Part shown: in pieces, positions 1 to 6,981 of the stretch | Numbering within the stretch: the first letter of the stretch is position 1 | How the letters are laid out: each line of letters starts with the position of its first letter | DNA from: an uncultured Prevotellaceae bacterium | GTDB taxonomy: Bacteria > Bacteroidota > Bacteroidia > Bacteroidales > Bacteroidaceae | NCBI GenBank assembly: GCA_900315105.1 | Contig: OMXX01000074.1 | Span: 1 to 18,588, forward strand | Length of the DNA stretch: 18,588 nucleotides | Direction: 5' to 3' | Made by a program: the position numbers and the translations under genes | Notes under the pieces: model-generated | Database searches by the model: none | Told to the model about the DNA's origin: nothing | What the model saw: only the letters and a program-made list of their open reading frames with translations

Positions 1-57
1 AACTGCGAAGCTGGTGAACTTGCGAACAATTAACATGCGGCTTTTTCCTGTTTTTTA

Positions 58-181
58 CCTTAATGTCTTGCCGTAGGCCTGATATGTGGATTTGTTTTTA
101 TCGGGAAGCCCTAAGGCTTACCAGAAAAAATAAATACGCATAGCAGCAAGAGGCGAGGAACGAGACTCTAAGACATTAAGG
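58..181. repeat. 12-bp perfect inverted repeat pair enclosing about 100 bp
   Basis: CCTTAATGTCTT at 58-69 is matched exactly by its reverse complement at 170-181. The enclosed 100 bp has no convincing reading frame. It contains a small hairpin, AAGCC-CTAA-GGCTT, at 106-119. The boundaries suggest a small non-coding element or the remnant of one, but no target duplication is evident and no function can be assigned. Confidence 0.5.
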
Positions 182-205
182 GGTTCTTATTGTTTTTGTC
201 TTATT

Positions 206-430
206 ATAACGTGAGTTCGACGAATTGCTGAAACAGCCTGCAAGGCTAACAAGCTAATAGCCTAGGGCATCGCCCTAGGTACATTGAAGTTTGTCAATTT
301 CGCCCTGTAGGGGCAAAAGCAGGGCGTTGCCCTGGGCTAAGAGCAAACTTTGCCCTTTCAGGGCGCAAGCCGACAAAACAATTTTTCGCTAGACTCAACA
401 AGCTAAAGCAAGTCATCGAACGGACGTTAT
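206..430. repeat. Non-coding element bounded by imperfect 25-bp inverted repeats
   Basis: The sequence starting ATAACGTGAGTTCGACGAA at 206-230 recurs as a reverse complement at 406-430, matching at 20 of 25 positions by hand count. Between the arms lie four GC-rich hairpins, listed separately. The layout (terminal inverted repeats around a short non-coding core) is MITE-like. No transposase or direct target repeats were identified, so mobility is inference only. Confidence 0.45.
261..370. repeat. Cluster of four AGGGC/GCCCT hairpins
   Basis: Four short palindromes follow one another: CCTAGGGC-ATC-GCCCTAGG (261-279), GCCC-TGTAG-GGGC (302-314), AGGGC-GTT-GCCCT (about 321-333) and GCCCT-TTC-AGGGC (352-364). 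All use the same AGGGC/GCCCT core. Read on the minus strand in one frame they spell repeated ALKGQ, AQGNAL, LQGE and QGDALG motifs, with stops at the far end. A related fragment (GGGCTTGCGCCCT) occurs near 12496. This looks like a repeat family rather than a gene. Confidence 0.55.
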
Positions 431-500
431 TATAGCTCAAATTCCTGATGAACGGTAAGTTGCATTGGTTAGCGGATAGTAATAAAATGGGATAGCATTA

Positions 501-532
501 AAAAGGCAACCTCAGAAATGAGATTGCCTTTT
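501..532 (-). terminator. Rho-independent terminator of the ferredoxin gene
   Basis: On the minus strand this reads AAAAGGCAATCTC, loop, GAGGTTGCCTTTTTAAT: a stem of about 13 bp with one mismatch ending in a run of Ts. It lies 28 bp beyond the ferredoxin stop codon, where a terminator is expected. Confidence 0.8.
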
Positions 533-559
533 AGTTCTAAACGCTATGCGTGCGGAGTC

Positions 560-727
560 TTAAGGAAGGCTGATAGCCTCGTTAGGACAAACGTCAGCAC
601 ATGTGCCACACTCTGTGCAGAGATCTGGGTTGATTGAATAGATATCGCCCTCAGAGATAGCCTCAGATGGGCACTCGCTAATACATGTACCGCATGCAAT
701 GCAGTCGTCGCTAATTACGTAAGCCAT
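560..727 (-). CDS. Small 2x[4Fe-4S] ferredoxin
   Basis: This encodes a 55-residue soluble electron carrier. Translated by hand, it contains two classic cluster motifs: C-IA-C-GT-C-ISE-CP (Cys9, 12, 15, 19) and C-TE-C-GT-C-ADV-CP, giving eight cysteines in the CxxCxxCxxxCP pattern of bacterial (clostridial-type) ferredoxins. The start MAYVIS with DDCIACG immediately following is typical of the family, and 55 residues is its usual length. It has no signal peptide, so it should act in the cytoplasm, for example with pyruvate:ferredoxin oxidoreductase. The partner enzyme is not in this window. The gene is a single transcription unit, with its own TAnnTTTG promoter about 50 bp upstream and a strong terminator downstream. 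Confidence 0.95.
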   Translation of the reverse strand: MAYVISDDCIACGTCISECPSEAISEGDIYSINPDLCTECGTCADVCPNEAISLP

Positions 728-775
728 AATGTTTTTGTTTTATTATTAATACTATTTTTGTTTCAATTAACGATG

Positions 776-806
776 CAAAGATAGTATTTTCTTTTGGAAA
801 TACCTA
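776..806 (-). promoter_or_regulatory. Promoter of the ferredoxin gene
   Basis: The minus strand carries TATCTTTG (776-783), an exact TAnnTTTG -7 box. TTTA, one base off the TTTG -33 element, lies about 20 bp further upstream (near 803-806). The predicted leader is about 40 nt and AT-rich, without a Shine-Dalgarno sequence, as is usual in this phylum. Confidence 0.7.
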
Positions 807-862
807 AAAATAATGAGGAAAATTTCAAAAAAAGTTCATTTTTTTCCTTTGTTAGTATATAG

Positions 863-882
863 AATACCTTTTTGTAGGTATT
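863..882 (-). terminator. Weak hairpin downstream of porT
   Basis: AATACCT (863-869) and AGGTATT (876-882) form a perfect 7-bp stem with a 6-nt loop, 12 bp past the porT stop. On the minus strand no T-run follows, so it may protect a 3' end rather than terminate transcription. Confidence 0.3.
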
Positions 883-894
883 GAACAATGTTCG

Positions 895-1638
895 TTATTC
901 GAAATAGAACGTAAGTGCTATGATACTGCTTCGCGCAGAACTGACGGAAGATGCGAAGGGGAGTTTGTTCTTATCCCTTAGTGTCTTTGCATGATTAGTA
1001 TTAAGACAGTTGCCAAGAGAGTACATGAACTTCAGTTCCGGTCTTAGCTTGAAGAAAGGCAGATACATGTCGCATCCTGCGCCTACCTCGAAGAACACGT
1101 CGTTTTTCTTCAACTGGATATAGTCGTTTGCCTTTGTTGACAGGTTGAGTGAAGGTGATAGACCGGCCATGATATATGGTCGGTGGTTGTTGAATCGCTG
1201 TGCAGCATAGATAAGGTCGAGCGAACAGGTTACATACACGCTCTTCATGTCCTGTCGTGCCTGAACATACTCACCTTTCTGATTCAGATTCATGTGGTCG
1301 GCGAATGCGATGTGGCGATTTGCGAAATACATTACAGGTGCTACGCGAAAGGCGAGATAGTCGGTAAGGCGCATCTCACCAAGCACGCCCACATGGAAAC
1401 CGCCATCCCATGTGTTCTGGTCGCAGGTAACAAGCGACTCTGCCTGATTACCGTCAGCATCGGTGTAGGTTATAGGTCCTACGTTCTCAAATTCTAGGTC
1501 CTGGAAATGCGTACCCACGATAACTCCGAAGTGCATAGGGCGCAAATCGCAATAAGGGCGGTTCTCAACCGTCCTTTCCTGTGCACTTGCCACCAATGAT
1601 GTGAGGAGTGCTATTATATATAAGGTGAAAAAACGCAT
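895..1638 (-). CDS. porT: PorT-family outer-membrane beta-barrel protein (T9SS)
   Basis: This 247-residue protein has an N-terminal signal peptide (RFFTLYIIALLTSLVASAQ, cleavage expected after Ala-Gln near residue 20). Amphipathic segments in the style of beta-strands follow, and the C-terminal strand ends ALTFYFE, typical of Bam-inserted barrels. The LRPMHFGVIVGTHFQDLEF segment just after the signal, and the later PFFKLRPELKF and YSLGNCL segments, match my recollection of Prevotella PorT proteins. PorT is an outer-membrane component required for type IX secretion of proteins with C-terminal sorting domains; one such cargo tail is visible at the right edge of this window. The gene is last in the minus-strand run after xth, and a long inverted repeat fills the gap before it. 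No promoter box was found there, so readthrough from xth is possible. Confidence 0.8.
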   Translation of the reverse strand: MRFFTLYIIALLTSLVASAQERTVENRPYCDLRPMHFGVIVGTHFQDLEFENVGPITYTDADGNQAESLVTCDQNTWDGGFHVGVLGEMRLTDYLAFRVAPVMYFANRHIAFADHMNLNQKGEYVQARQDMKSVYVTCSLDLIYAAQRFNNHRPYIMAGLSPSLNLSTKANDYIQLKKNDVFFEVGAGCDMYLPFFKLRPELKFMYSLGNCLNTNHAKTLRDKNKLPFASSVSSARSSIIALTFYFE

Positions 1639-1662
1639 AATTAATTAACCGCCCATCACAAA

Positions 1663-1812
1663 CGGCCCCTCACCTGCCCTGCGGGCATCCTCTCCCCAAG
1701 GGGCGAGGAAGGAGTTACCTTTGTTGTTATGAGGACTTCACTTTAAGAGGTTTATTACATACTTTCCCTCGCCCCTTGGGGAGAGGATGCCCGTAGGGCA
1801 GGTGAGGGGCCG
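1663..1812. repeat. Long inverted repeat (46-nt arms) between xth and porT
   Basis: Arms at 1663-1708 and 1767-1812 are reverse complements over 46 nt with a single difference (CGC versus CGT). They flank a 58-nt loop. The arms are themselves built from smaller palindromes (CTGCCCTGCGGGCA, CCCCAAGGGG). The whole element fills the xth-porT gap, so a transcript from xth would form a very stable hairpin just past the xth stop. A related copy, including loop sequence, lies at 3424-3513. Confidence 0.85.
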
Positions 1813-1820
1813 TAGTTTTT

Positions 1821-2600
1821 TTATTTTATTTCCAATTCTACCGGACAATGGTCTGAGCCATAGACATTGGTATGGATAGCCGCAGTCTTGATGCTGTCTT
1901 TCAGACGCTCGGAAGTGACGAAATAGTCGATACGCCATCCCGTGTTCTTCTTTCGGGCTTGAAAACGATATGACCACCATGAATAGGTCACTTCCTCCGG
2001 ATGCAATGTGCGGAAGGTATCAATAAAGCCCTCGTTAAGAAGCTGGGTGAATTTCTCGCGCTCCTCGTCGGTGAAGCCGGCATTCATGCGGTTGGTCTTC
2101 GGATTCTTCAGGTCAATCTCCTCATGAGCCACGTTCATATCACCGCATACGATGACAGGTTTCTTGGCGTCAAGCGCCTTGAGATATGCACGGAAGTCAT
2201 CCTCCCATTTCATTCGGTAGTCAAGTCGGCGAAGACCATCCTGAGAGTTAGGGGTATAGACGGTGACGAGATAGAACTTCTCGTATTCAAGGGTTATCAC
2301 ACGGCCTTCATGGTCGTGCTCGTCTATTCCTATACCATAACTAACGCTCAATGGAGTGTGTTTAGTATATATGGCGGTGCCGGAATATCCTTTTTTCTCG
2401 GCATAGTTCCAATAAGACTGATATCCGGGGAAAGCAAGGTCAAGCTGTCCTTCCTGCATCTTCGTCTCCTGAAGGCAGAAGAAATCAGCATCAAACTCGG
2501 CAAAGGCGGTTTGGAAACCCATTATGCCGTTCTCTACTTTCTCGCCGTCCTTACCGGCACAGGCACGAAGTCCGTTCACATTCCATGAGATAAAGCGCAT
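1821..2600 (-). CDS. xth: Exodeoxyribonuclease III (AP endonuclease family 1)
   Basis: This is a 259-residue DNA-repair nuclease that would cut at abasic sites and remove 3' blocking groups (base-excision repair, cytoplasm). The family signatures are present in order: [10 protein letters not shown] (Asn7), LQETK (Glu45, metal ligand), VYTPNS (Tyr115), GDMNVAH (Asp154, Asn156), WRIDYF (Asp225) and GSDHCPVEL (Asp250, His251). All catalytic positions of the exonuclease III family are therefore filled. The length is normal, and the start MRFISWN fits the family N-terminus exactly. It lies downstream of folE in the same direction, across a repeat-filled gap of about 200 bp. No separate promoter was recognised. 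Confidence 0.96.
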   Translation of the reverse strand: MRFISWNVNGLRACAGKDGEKVENGIMGFQTAFAEFDADFFCLQETKMQEGQLDLAFPGYQSYWNYAEKKGYSGTAIYTKHTPLSVSYGIGIDEHDHEGRVITLEYEKFYLVTVYTPNSQDGLRRLDYRMKWEDDFRAYLKALDAKKPVIVCGDMNVAHEEIDLKNPKTNRMNAGFTDEEREKFTQLLNEGFIDTFRTLHPEEVTYSWWSYRFQARKKNTGWRIDYFVTSERLKDSIKTAAIHTNVYGSDHCPVELEIK

Positions 2601-2618
2601 ATACTAAGCCTAACCAAG

Positions 2619-2808
2619 CCTTCCCAAAGGGAAGGATGTTTTAATGAATTAATCCCCCAAGGGGAGGATATGTTGTTAATTATAATTATTTTGCCCCCAT
2701 GATTTGAAATACTAACCACTCCCCCTGAAGGGGGTGAGGGGGGTGGATCTTGTCACATACTCCGATGTTATCAACATCGGACTACCCATTGGGGAGGGAC
2801 TGGGGGGG
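2619..2808. repeat. Mosaic of GC-rich palindromes between folE and xth
   Basis: The gap holds several short palindromes in series: CCTTCCCAAAGGGAAGG (about 2621-2637), CCCCCAAGGGG (about 2653-2663), CCCCCTGAAGGGGG (about 2722-2735) and the perfect TCCGATGTT-ATC-AACATCGGA (2761-2781). Pieces resembling the arms of the 1663 element surround the last one. It looks like an accumulation of degraded or nested copies of the same GC-rich family. There is no coding potential of note. Confidence 0.6.
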
Positions 2809-3408
2809 CTACTTATTAATCAGATTCATAAATTCCTGACGTGTAGTTGCGTTGCTGAAGATTCCGGCAAAGGCAGAGGTCGTGGTGACAGAGTTCTGTT
2901 TCTCAACTCCACGCATTTGCATACACATATGGACTGCCTCTACGACAACCATAACACCCTGTGGCTTCAGAGTCTCTTGAATAACCTCCATGATCTGATG
3001 TGTCATGCGTTCCTGTACCTGCAGGCGACGGGCAAAGACCTCTACCACACGGGCAATCTTCGAAAGACCTGTGATAGTGCCGTTAGGAATATATGCCACA
3101 TGAGCCTTGCCATAGAAAGGAAGCATGTGATGCTCGCACATAGAGTAGAAGTTGATGTCCTTCACTATGATCATGTGGTTGTATGTCTCGTGGAAAAGAG
3201 CTTTTTCAAGAATAGCCTTTGGATCCTCACGATAGCCTTTGGTGAGAAACTGCATTGCCTTAGCCACACGAAGAGGTGTCTTTAGCAATCCCTCACGCTC
3301 TGTGTCTTCTCCAAGGAGTCTGAGAACTTCCTTATAATGACCGGCAAGCTCATCAAGAGTTTCCGGAACTATATAAGGCTCTGTTGATTCTATGTTACTA
3401 TCAAGCAT
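2809..3408 (-). CDS. folE: GTP cyclohydrolase I
   Basis: The protein converts GTP to 7,8-dihydroneopterin triphosphate, the first step of folate (and possibly queuosine precursor) synthesis, in the cytoplasm. At 199 residues from MLDSN it carries all family motifs: [33 protein letters not shown] (zinc ligands Cys91 and His94; catalytic His93), [20 protein letters not shown], and Cys162 within HMCMQMRG. Cys91 and Cys162 have the same 71-residue spacing as the E. coli zinc cysteines. [14 protein letters not shown] follows. A longer frame opens upstream at 3450, but its first 14 codons come from a palindromic repeat and resemble nothing in the family, so the start at 3408 is preferred. The gene follows the SPOR gene in the same direction. 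Confidence 0.96.
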   Translation of the reverse strand: MLDSNIESTEPYIVPETLDELAGHYKEVLRLLGEDTEREGLLKTPLRVAKAMQFLTKGYREDPKAILEKALFHETYNHMIIVKDINFYSMCEHHMLPFYGKAHVAYIPNGTITGLSKIARVVEVFARRLQVQERMTHQIMEVIQETLKPQGVMVVVEAVHMCMQMRGVEKQNSVTTTSAFAGIFSNATTRQEFMNLINK

Positions 3409-3423
3409 TTCTATAATAAAAAA

Positions 3424-3513
3424 ACGGCCCCTCACCTGCCCAATGGGCATCCTCTCCCAAGGGGCGAGGGGGAAATTACACTTATTGTTTTGAGGAAATC
3501 ACTTGAGGGGTTA
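3424..3513. repeat. Second copy of the long GC-rich element, one arm plus loop
   Basis: From 3424 the sequence CGGCCCCTCACCTGCCC matches the left arm of the 1663-1812 element. The similarity continues past the arm into the loop (for example TTGTTTTGAGGAAATCACTT against TTGTTATGAGGACTTCACTT), up to the 3' end of the SPOR gene. The second arm is missing. The copy supplies an in-frame ATG that falsely extends folE. Similarity in the loop as well as the arms indicates a copied element rather than chance GC palindromes. Confidence 0.7.
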
Positions 3514-4122
3514 ATACTGCACACTTATCGTGCCTTTCACAAGACATGCTTGCGGGTAATACTTCTTTACCTGTGCAAGTACGGCGCGAGCCTCTTCCTG
3601 TGTGCGGTAGTTGCCCATACGGCATTTCCATGAAGGAGAATAGAAATGGACATACACAGGTTCGGAAGGGAAGTAGCGCTTCATATCCGTACCGGCTTTC
3701 TCTGCCTTTTGGCGGTCGGTGCGGGAATTGCCACCTGAGAATACCTGAATACGGAAACCTGTTGTCTTGTAGCTGTTGCGCATCACCTTCTTACGGGTAT
3801 CTACGGCAGCATCTTCTCCTGGGGTTTCGCTGTTGTTGTTCGCGATATCTGTGCCGGTATGCTGTGTAGCATCCGGTCTGTTGTTTTCTTGTGGAATGGA
3901 TGTTATGGTATGTGGGACGGCAGGTGTTGGATTGGTAACACCGTTATTCGCAGACGGCTGCGGATTGCCATTAACCAATACGTCGATAGCCGGACTTTGC
4001 GTCACGGTTACTGTGCCCTTGCCGGTTTCGTTAGCGCGAAGTCCGTCAAGGAATTTCTGATTCTGAGCCTGTATGCCCAGACTGCAGATTATTGTGAGAA
4101 TAAATGTAATTAGTCTATTCAT
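3511..4122 (-). CDS. Secreted SPOR-domain protein
   Basis: From the preferred start MNRLITFILT (4122) this is 203 residues with a signal peptide ending SLGIQAQ, a low-complexity Pro/Asn/Thr-rich middle, and a C-terminal SPOR domain. The SPOR domain runs from about residue 118 (TTGFRIQVFSGGNSRTDRQK) through VYVHFYSPSWKCRMGNYRT to the end. SPOR domains bind glycan strands of peptidoglycan that lack stem peptides, as at division sites, so a periplasmic cell-wall role is likely. An upstream in-frame ATG at 4170 would add 16 residues before the signal sequence, read from a repeat, and is rejected. The gene lies between tpiA and folE, the order I recall for other Bacteroidales. The specific function is unknown. 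Confidence 0.85.
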   Translation of the reverse strand: MNRLITFILTIICSLGIQAQNQKFLDGLRANETGKGTVTVTQSPAIDVLVNGNPQPSANNGVTNPTPAVPHTITSIPQENNRPDATQHTGTDIANNNSETPGEDAAVDTRKKVMRNSYKTTGFRIQVFSGGNSRTDRQKAEKAGTDMKRYFPSEPVYVHFYSPSWKCRMGNYRTQEEARAVLAQVKKYYPQACLVKGTISVQY

Positions 4123-4135
4123 GTTTTTAGTAAGG

Positions 4136-4179
4136 AAATGAAAAGTGAAAATGAATTTCTCATTGTTCACTTTTCATTT
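4136..4179. repeat. GTGAAAAGTGAA-type inverted repeat between tpiA and the SPOR gene
   Basis: AAATGAAAAGTGAA (4136-4149) is perfectly complementary to TTCACTTTTCATTT (4166-4179), and AATGA/TCATT pairing extends the stem inward. It fills the 78-bp gap between the tpiA stop and the SPOR start. The same type of sequence forms a longer repeat at 10227-10326. It could act as a transcript hairpin after the highly expressed tpiA. Confidence 0.65.
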
Positions 4180-4200
4180 TTCATTTATTGTCTTGGAAGA

Positions 4201-4953
4201 TTAGTTCCAAGCGTCGATGATACCCTTGAAGTCAGCAGCCTTCAGAGAAGCGCCACCGATAAGGCCACCGTCGATGTCAGGCTTAGCGAAGAGCTCAGGA
4301 GCGTTAGAAGCCTTGCAAGAACCACCATAGAGGATAGTTGTGTTGTCAGCAGCCTCTGCACCGTAAACCTCAGCTACGCAAGAACGGATGAATGCGTGGA
4401 TTTCCTCTGCCTGCTCAGCAGTAGCGGTCTTACCTGTACCGATAGCCCAGATTGGCTCGTAAGCGATAACGATGTTCTTCCACTCCTCAGCAGAGAGATG
4501 GAATACAGAACCAGCGAGCTCTGCCTTACATACAGCCTCCTGCTTGTTTGCCTCACGCTCAGCGAGAGACTCACCGATACAGAAGATAACCTTCAAACCG
4601 TTAGCGAGAGCGAGGTTAACCTTCTCCTTGAGAATCTCTGGAGTCTCGTGATAGTACTCACGACGCTCAGAGTGACCGAGGATAACGTACTCAGCACCTG
4701 TTGACTTTACCATCTCAGCAGAAACCTCACCTGTATAAGCACCAGAAGCCTTGTCTGCGCAGTTCTCAGCAGAGAGCTTGATGCAGCTGCCCTTGATAAC
4801 GTCAGCAACGCTTGCGAGGTGGATGAATGGAGTACCGATGATAACATCACAGTTAGGGTTCTTTACTACCTCAGTAAGTTCCTTTGCGAGAGCAACGCCC
4901 TCCTGCAGGTTCTTGTTCATTTTCCAGTTACCTGCTACGATTTTCTTTCTCAT
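4201..4953 (-). CDS. tpiA: Triosephosphate isomerase (own start inside the long frame)
   Basis: This part encodes a complete 250-residue TpiA, interconverting dihydroxyacetone phosphate and glyceraldehyde 3-phosphate in glycolysis. From [13 protein letters not shown] it holds every catalytic element: Asn9 and Lys11 in GNWKMN, His94 in ILGHSERR, Glu166 in [14 protein letters not shown] with the following flexible loop, the phosphate-binding YGGSCKASN and [10 protein letters not shown]. Normal family length and start support independent initiation at 4953, even though the frame is open back into the DoxX-like gene. The preceding sequence is AT-rich (TATATAATTTTTTAAAATC) like a normal Bacteroidota leader, and not like an evolved linker. 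A cytosolic enzyme tethered to the membrane would be unusual, so I favour translation mainly from this internal start. Confidence 0.93.
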   Translation of the reverse strand: MRKKIVAGNWKMNKNLQEGVALAKELTEVVKNPNCDVIIGTPFIHLASVADVIKGSCIKLSAENCADKASGAYTGEVSAEMVKSTGAEYVILGHSERREYYHETPEILKEKVNLALANGLKVIFCIGESLAEREANKQEAVCKAELAGSVFHLSAEEWKNIVIAYEPIWAIGTGKTATAEQAEEIHAFIRSCVAEVYGAEAADNTTILYGGSCKASNAPELFAKPDIDGGLIGGASLKAADFKGIIDAWN

Positions 4954-6264
4954 TTTTTGTTTTGATTTTAAAAAATTATATATCCTGTTGGATTCTTTTA
5001 TTTCTTTTCTCGTAAGCCATCTTGACCACATCCAGAGCCTGTCGGCAATGGTGAGAAGGGCAAGAGGCAATACATACCAGAGCAGTATCAGCGCTATCTG
5101 CTTGCCTGTCTTGTCTTCAGGCATGTGACCGAACTCAGACTTGCTCAGCGGCTGTTTTATCATCTCGTCAGCTGGCAGGAAGTTATGGCTCCACTTACCG
5201 ATTACCGTACCATCCTTCAGCAGCAGAAGTCCCGGATTGCTTCTTACGATTGTCTTCAGCGTTGTCTCGTCCGTGTTATAGAACGGATACTCTGCTCCTG
5301 TCATATCCTTCCAGCGTGCAATGGCTGAATCGCCACTCGCCGTAAGGCAATAGAACTTATAGTGGTTCTCTGCGGCATATTCATAGAGCATGTCTATGTT
5401 GCCGAAGTTTGTATCGTCGGCCTGTTCCAGATGCGGAGAGACAAGAAGGAAAACATATCCCTTGTTGATTGTCTCGGTCAGGTCATCGCCTGTCTGCATA
5501 TCCGTGATGGAGAAATCATGGATAGGAGGCACATAGCCCTCGCTTATCTGTTTTGTCTTGGAGTCTATGAAAGTCCAAGTAGAGTCAGGATATTCCTCCA
5601 ACGTGAATTCCTTCTTAACCCCATCTTTCTCCAATATGAAAGTGGTCTCAAACTCAGGCGTCTTTGCTCCTTCGGGTATCTCCATTCCCTCAGGGATATT
5701 TGCACCTATGTGGTATGGACGGAAGTCGAAGACAGGCAGGTCGTACAAACTCCATACTGATGTGCCGAGGATGAAGAGAATGGTATAGTGGAATACAATC
5801 CACTGGTTACTGAGGTTCACGAACCTTGGCATCTTCAATGGCCATCTTGCTATCAGAAAGGCAAGTACAAGTAGGATGATGTTCTTCAGAAGCGTTTCGC
5901 CATTGGTCAGACGTATCGCATCGCCGAAGCATCCGCAGTCGCTTACCGGGTCTGAAATCCAAATCCATACGGTCACCAGAGTCATCACCACCATGAAGAG
6001 GAGCATCACGTTGGCTACTACTTTCCTCAGTATGGCGAAGAGAAGGAAAACGCCAAGCGAGAACTCCAAAGCCGACAATGCCACAGATGTGGAAAGAGTC
6101 AGCCAGTCGGGCACATACTGCAATAGCCCAAGTGCCTCTGCATAGTCCTGCAGCTTATACTGCGTTCCTATAGGGTCAACCGCCTTGACATATCCTGAGA
6201 AGATGAATGTTATGGCGAGAACGACTCGGGCAATATTAATCAGTATGGTTTGAAGCCTCTTCAC
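4201..6264 (-). CDS. DoxX-like / BT_3928-like membrane protein, frame continuous with TpiA
   Basis: This single open frame of 687 codons starts with GTG at 6264, in a GTGA overlap with the DUF1599 gene. Residues 1-437 form a DoxX/MauE-like membrane protein: a first helix (about 6-24) leading into [10 protein letters not shown], further helices near 58-80, 83-103 and 126-140, a D-CGCF-GD motif (Cys110, Cys112) and a fifth helix near 155-172. A periplasmic thioredoxin-like region (about 190-385) lacks an obvious CxxC, and a last helix lies near 392-410. It resembles proteins annotated as BT_3928 family; the function is not established, though a redox role at the membrane is plausible. No stop codon separates it from TpiA, which begins at codon 438. 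A shifted frame ends in TAA at 4998-5000, so a frameshift or a lost stop are alternatives to a true fusion. Confidence 0.8.
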   Translation of the reverse strand: MKRLQTILINIARVVLAITFIFSGYVKAVDPIGTQYKLQDYAEALGLLQYVPDWLTLSTSVALSALEFSLGVFLLFAILRKVVANVMLLFMVVMTLVTVWIWISDPVSDCGCFGDAIRLTNGETLLKNIILLVLAFLIARWPLKMPRFVNLSNQWIVFHYTILFILGTSVWSLYDLPVFDFRPYHIGANIPEGMEIPEGAKTPEFETTFILEKDGVKKEFTLEEYPDSTWTFIDSKTKQISEGYVPPIHDFSITDMQTGDDLTETINKGYVFLLVSPHLEQADDTNFGNIDMLYEYAAENHYKFYCLTASGDSAIARWKDMTGAEYPFYNTDETTLKTIVRSNPGLLLLKDGTVIGKWSHNFLPADEMIKQPLSKSEFGHMPEDKTGKQIALILLWYVLPLALLTIADRLWMWSRWLTRKEIKESNRIYNFLKSKQKMRKKIVAGNWKMNKNLQEGVALAKELTEVVKNPNCDVIIGTPFIHLASVADVIKGSCIKLSAENCADKASGAYTGEVSAEMVKSTGAEYVILGHSERREYYHETPEILKEKVNLALANGLKVIFCIGESLAEREANKQEAVCKAELAGSVFHLSAEEWKNIVIAYEPIWAIGTGKTATAEQAEEIHAFIRSCVAEVYGAEAADNTTILYGGSCKASNAPELFAKPDIDGGLIGGASLKAADFKGIIDAWN

Positions 6265-6800
6265 TTTTCTGCCTTTGTCTTAATGAGTCCGAACACAGCG
6301 TAGTTTATGATGTCCATATAGTTTGAATCAATACCTTCTGACACACTAACCTTACCCTGATGGTCCTCAATCTCCTTTATCCTGTTTATCTTTGTGAGGA
6401 TGAAGTCTGTGTAGCTTGTAACCCGCATTCCGCGCCAAGCCTCGGCATAGTCATGGTTCTTGCGAATCATAAGCTGCAGGGTTTCTTCCGCAAAGTGGTC
6501 GTAAAGCTCAATGGCACGTTTCTTGTCAATGTCCGGCTCGTCAACGTAGCCTTCCTGCAACTGTATCAAACCTATGATGCCATAGTTCACCAACGCCATT
6601 ATCTCCGGACGGATTCCCTCTTCAACCATAGCCACCTCACCAGTCTCAAGCTGACGAATGCGCTTTGCCTTTATGAAGAGCTGGTCGGTAAGAGAGGATG
6701 GACGGAGAATACGCCAAGAGGCACTATAGTCTCCCAGCTTTGCGGTAAAGATATCTCGGCACTCTTTTAGTGCGCTTCTGAATTCTTCCTCAGTTGTCAT
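6261..6800 (-). CDS. DUF1599 (nucleotide-modification-associated) protein with two repeats
   Basis: This 179-residue cytoplasmic protein consists of two homologous halves. Residues 21-81 read [18 protein letters not shown], then KAKRIRQLE, then NYGIIGLIQ. Residues 113-174 read [18 protein letters not shown], then [10 protein letters not shown], then NYAVFGLIK. The shared pattern is DYxxxWRxxRxxSxTD-KxxRIxxxE-NYxxxGLI, as in the DUF1599 / nucleotide modification associated domain 1 family. The biochemical activity is not established; the paired acidic and Lys/Arg residues would suit nucleotide binding. It is first in the run with the DoxX-like gene, whose GTG start overlaps its stop by 4 bp (6261-6264), implying translational coupling. 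Its promoter is at 6918-6948, leaving a leader of about 110 nt with a large hairpin. Confidence 0.85.
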   Translation of the reverse strand: MTTEEEFRSALKECRDIFTAKLGDYSASWRILRPSSLTDQLFIKAKRIRQLETGEVAMVEEGIRPEIMALVNYGIIGLIQLQEGYVDEPDIDKKRAIELYDHFAEETLQLMIRKNHDYAEAWRGMRVTSYTDFILTKINRIKEIEDHQGKVSVSEGIDSNYMDIINYAVFGLIKTKAEK

Positions 6801-6817
6801 AGTCGTTTTTAGCTTTT

Positions 6818-6897
6818 GGGTGATGGGTGATAGGTGTTAGTGGATTGCCTTTTCCGTAATGGTTTTACAAACCACCAACACCCAACACCTAACACCC
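6818..6897 (-). repeat. 26-bp imperfect hairpin in the leader of the DUF1599 operon
   Basis: GGGTGATGGGTGATAGGTG... at 6818-6843 pairs with CCACCAACACCCAACACC... at 6872-6897, matching 21 of 26 positions. It is composed of GGTGTT/AACACC units. It lies between the predicted start of transcription (near 6911) and the ATG at 6800, so the mRNA leader would fold into this stem. Nineteen bases of one arm (6868-6886) recur exactly inside the cca gene at 8480-8498. Confidence 0.7.
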
Positions 6898-6917
6898 AAC
6901 ACCTACATTTATGAGTG

Positions 6918-6948
6918 CAAAGTTACTTATTTTTTGCGATATTTCAAA
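6918..6948 (-). promoter_or_regulatory. Promoter of the DUF1599-DoxX-tpiA run
   Basis: On the minus strand TTTG (6945-6948) is followed after exactly 19 bp by TAACTTTG (6918-6925), a full match to the Bacteroidota -33/-7 consensus. The -33 part lies 34 bp beyond the lipoprotein stop codon. This is the only clear promoter I found for the genes down to porT. Confidence 0.8.
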
Positions 6949-6981
6949 GAAAAAGCCTCTGAAAATGCCAATTCATATAGG

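Noticed and set aside
1..33. Possible tail of a plus-strand gene entering from the left (frame 1 ends NCEAGELANN then TAA at 31-33).
   Set aside because: Only ten codons are visible and nothing identifies a family; it could equally be chance.
1663..1812. The long inverted repeat as an insertion sequence.
   Set aside because: It is only 150 bp with no transposase frame; at most it is a non-autonomous element.
1738..1980. 80-codon minus-strand frame over the xth 3' end and the long repeat.
   Set aside because: It overlaps xth in another frame, and the remainder is the inverted-repeat element.
2001..3285. Plus-strand frames of 195 and 183 codons opposite xth and folE.
   Set aside because: Both overlap well-supported enzymes on the other strand, and no domain is visible.
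3408..3450. Longer start of folE at 3450.
   Set aside because: The extra 14 codons come from the palindromic repeat and do not resemble any GTP cyclohydrolase N-terminus.
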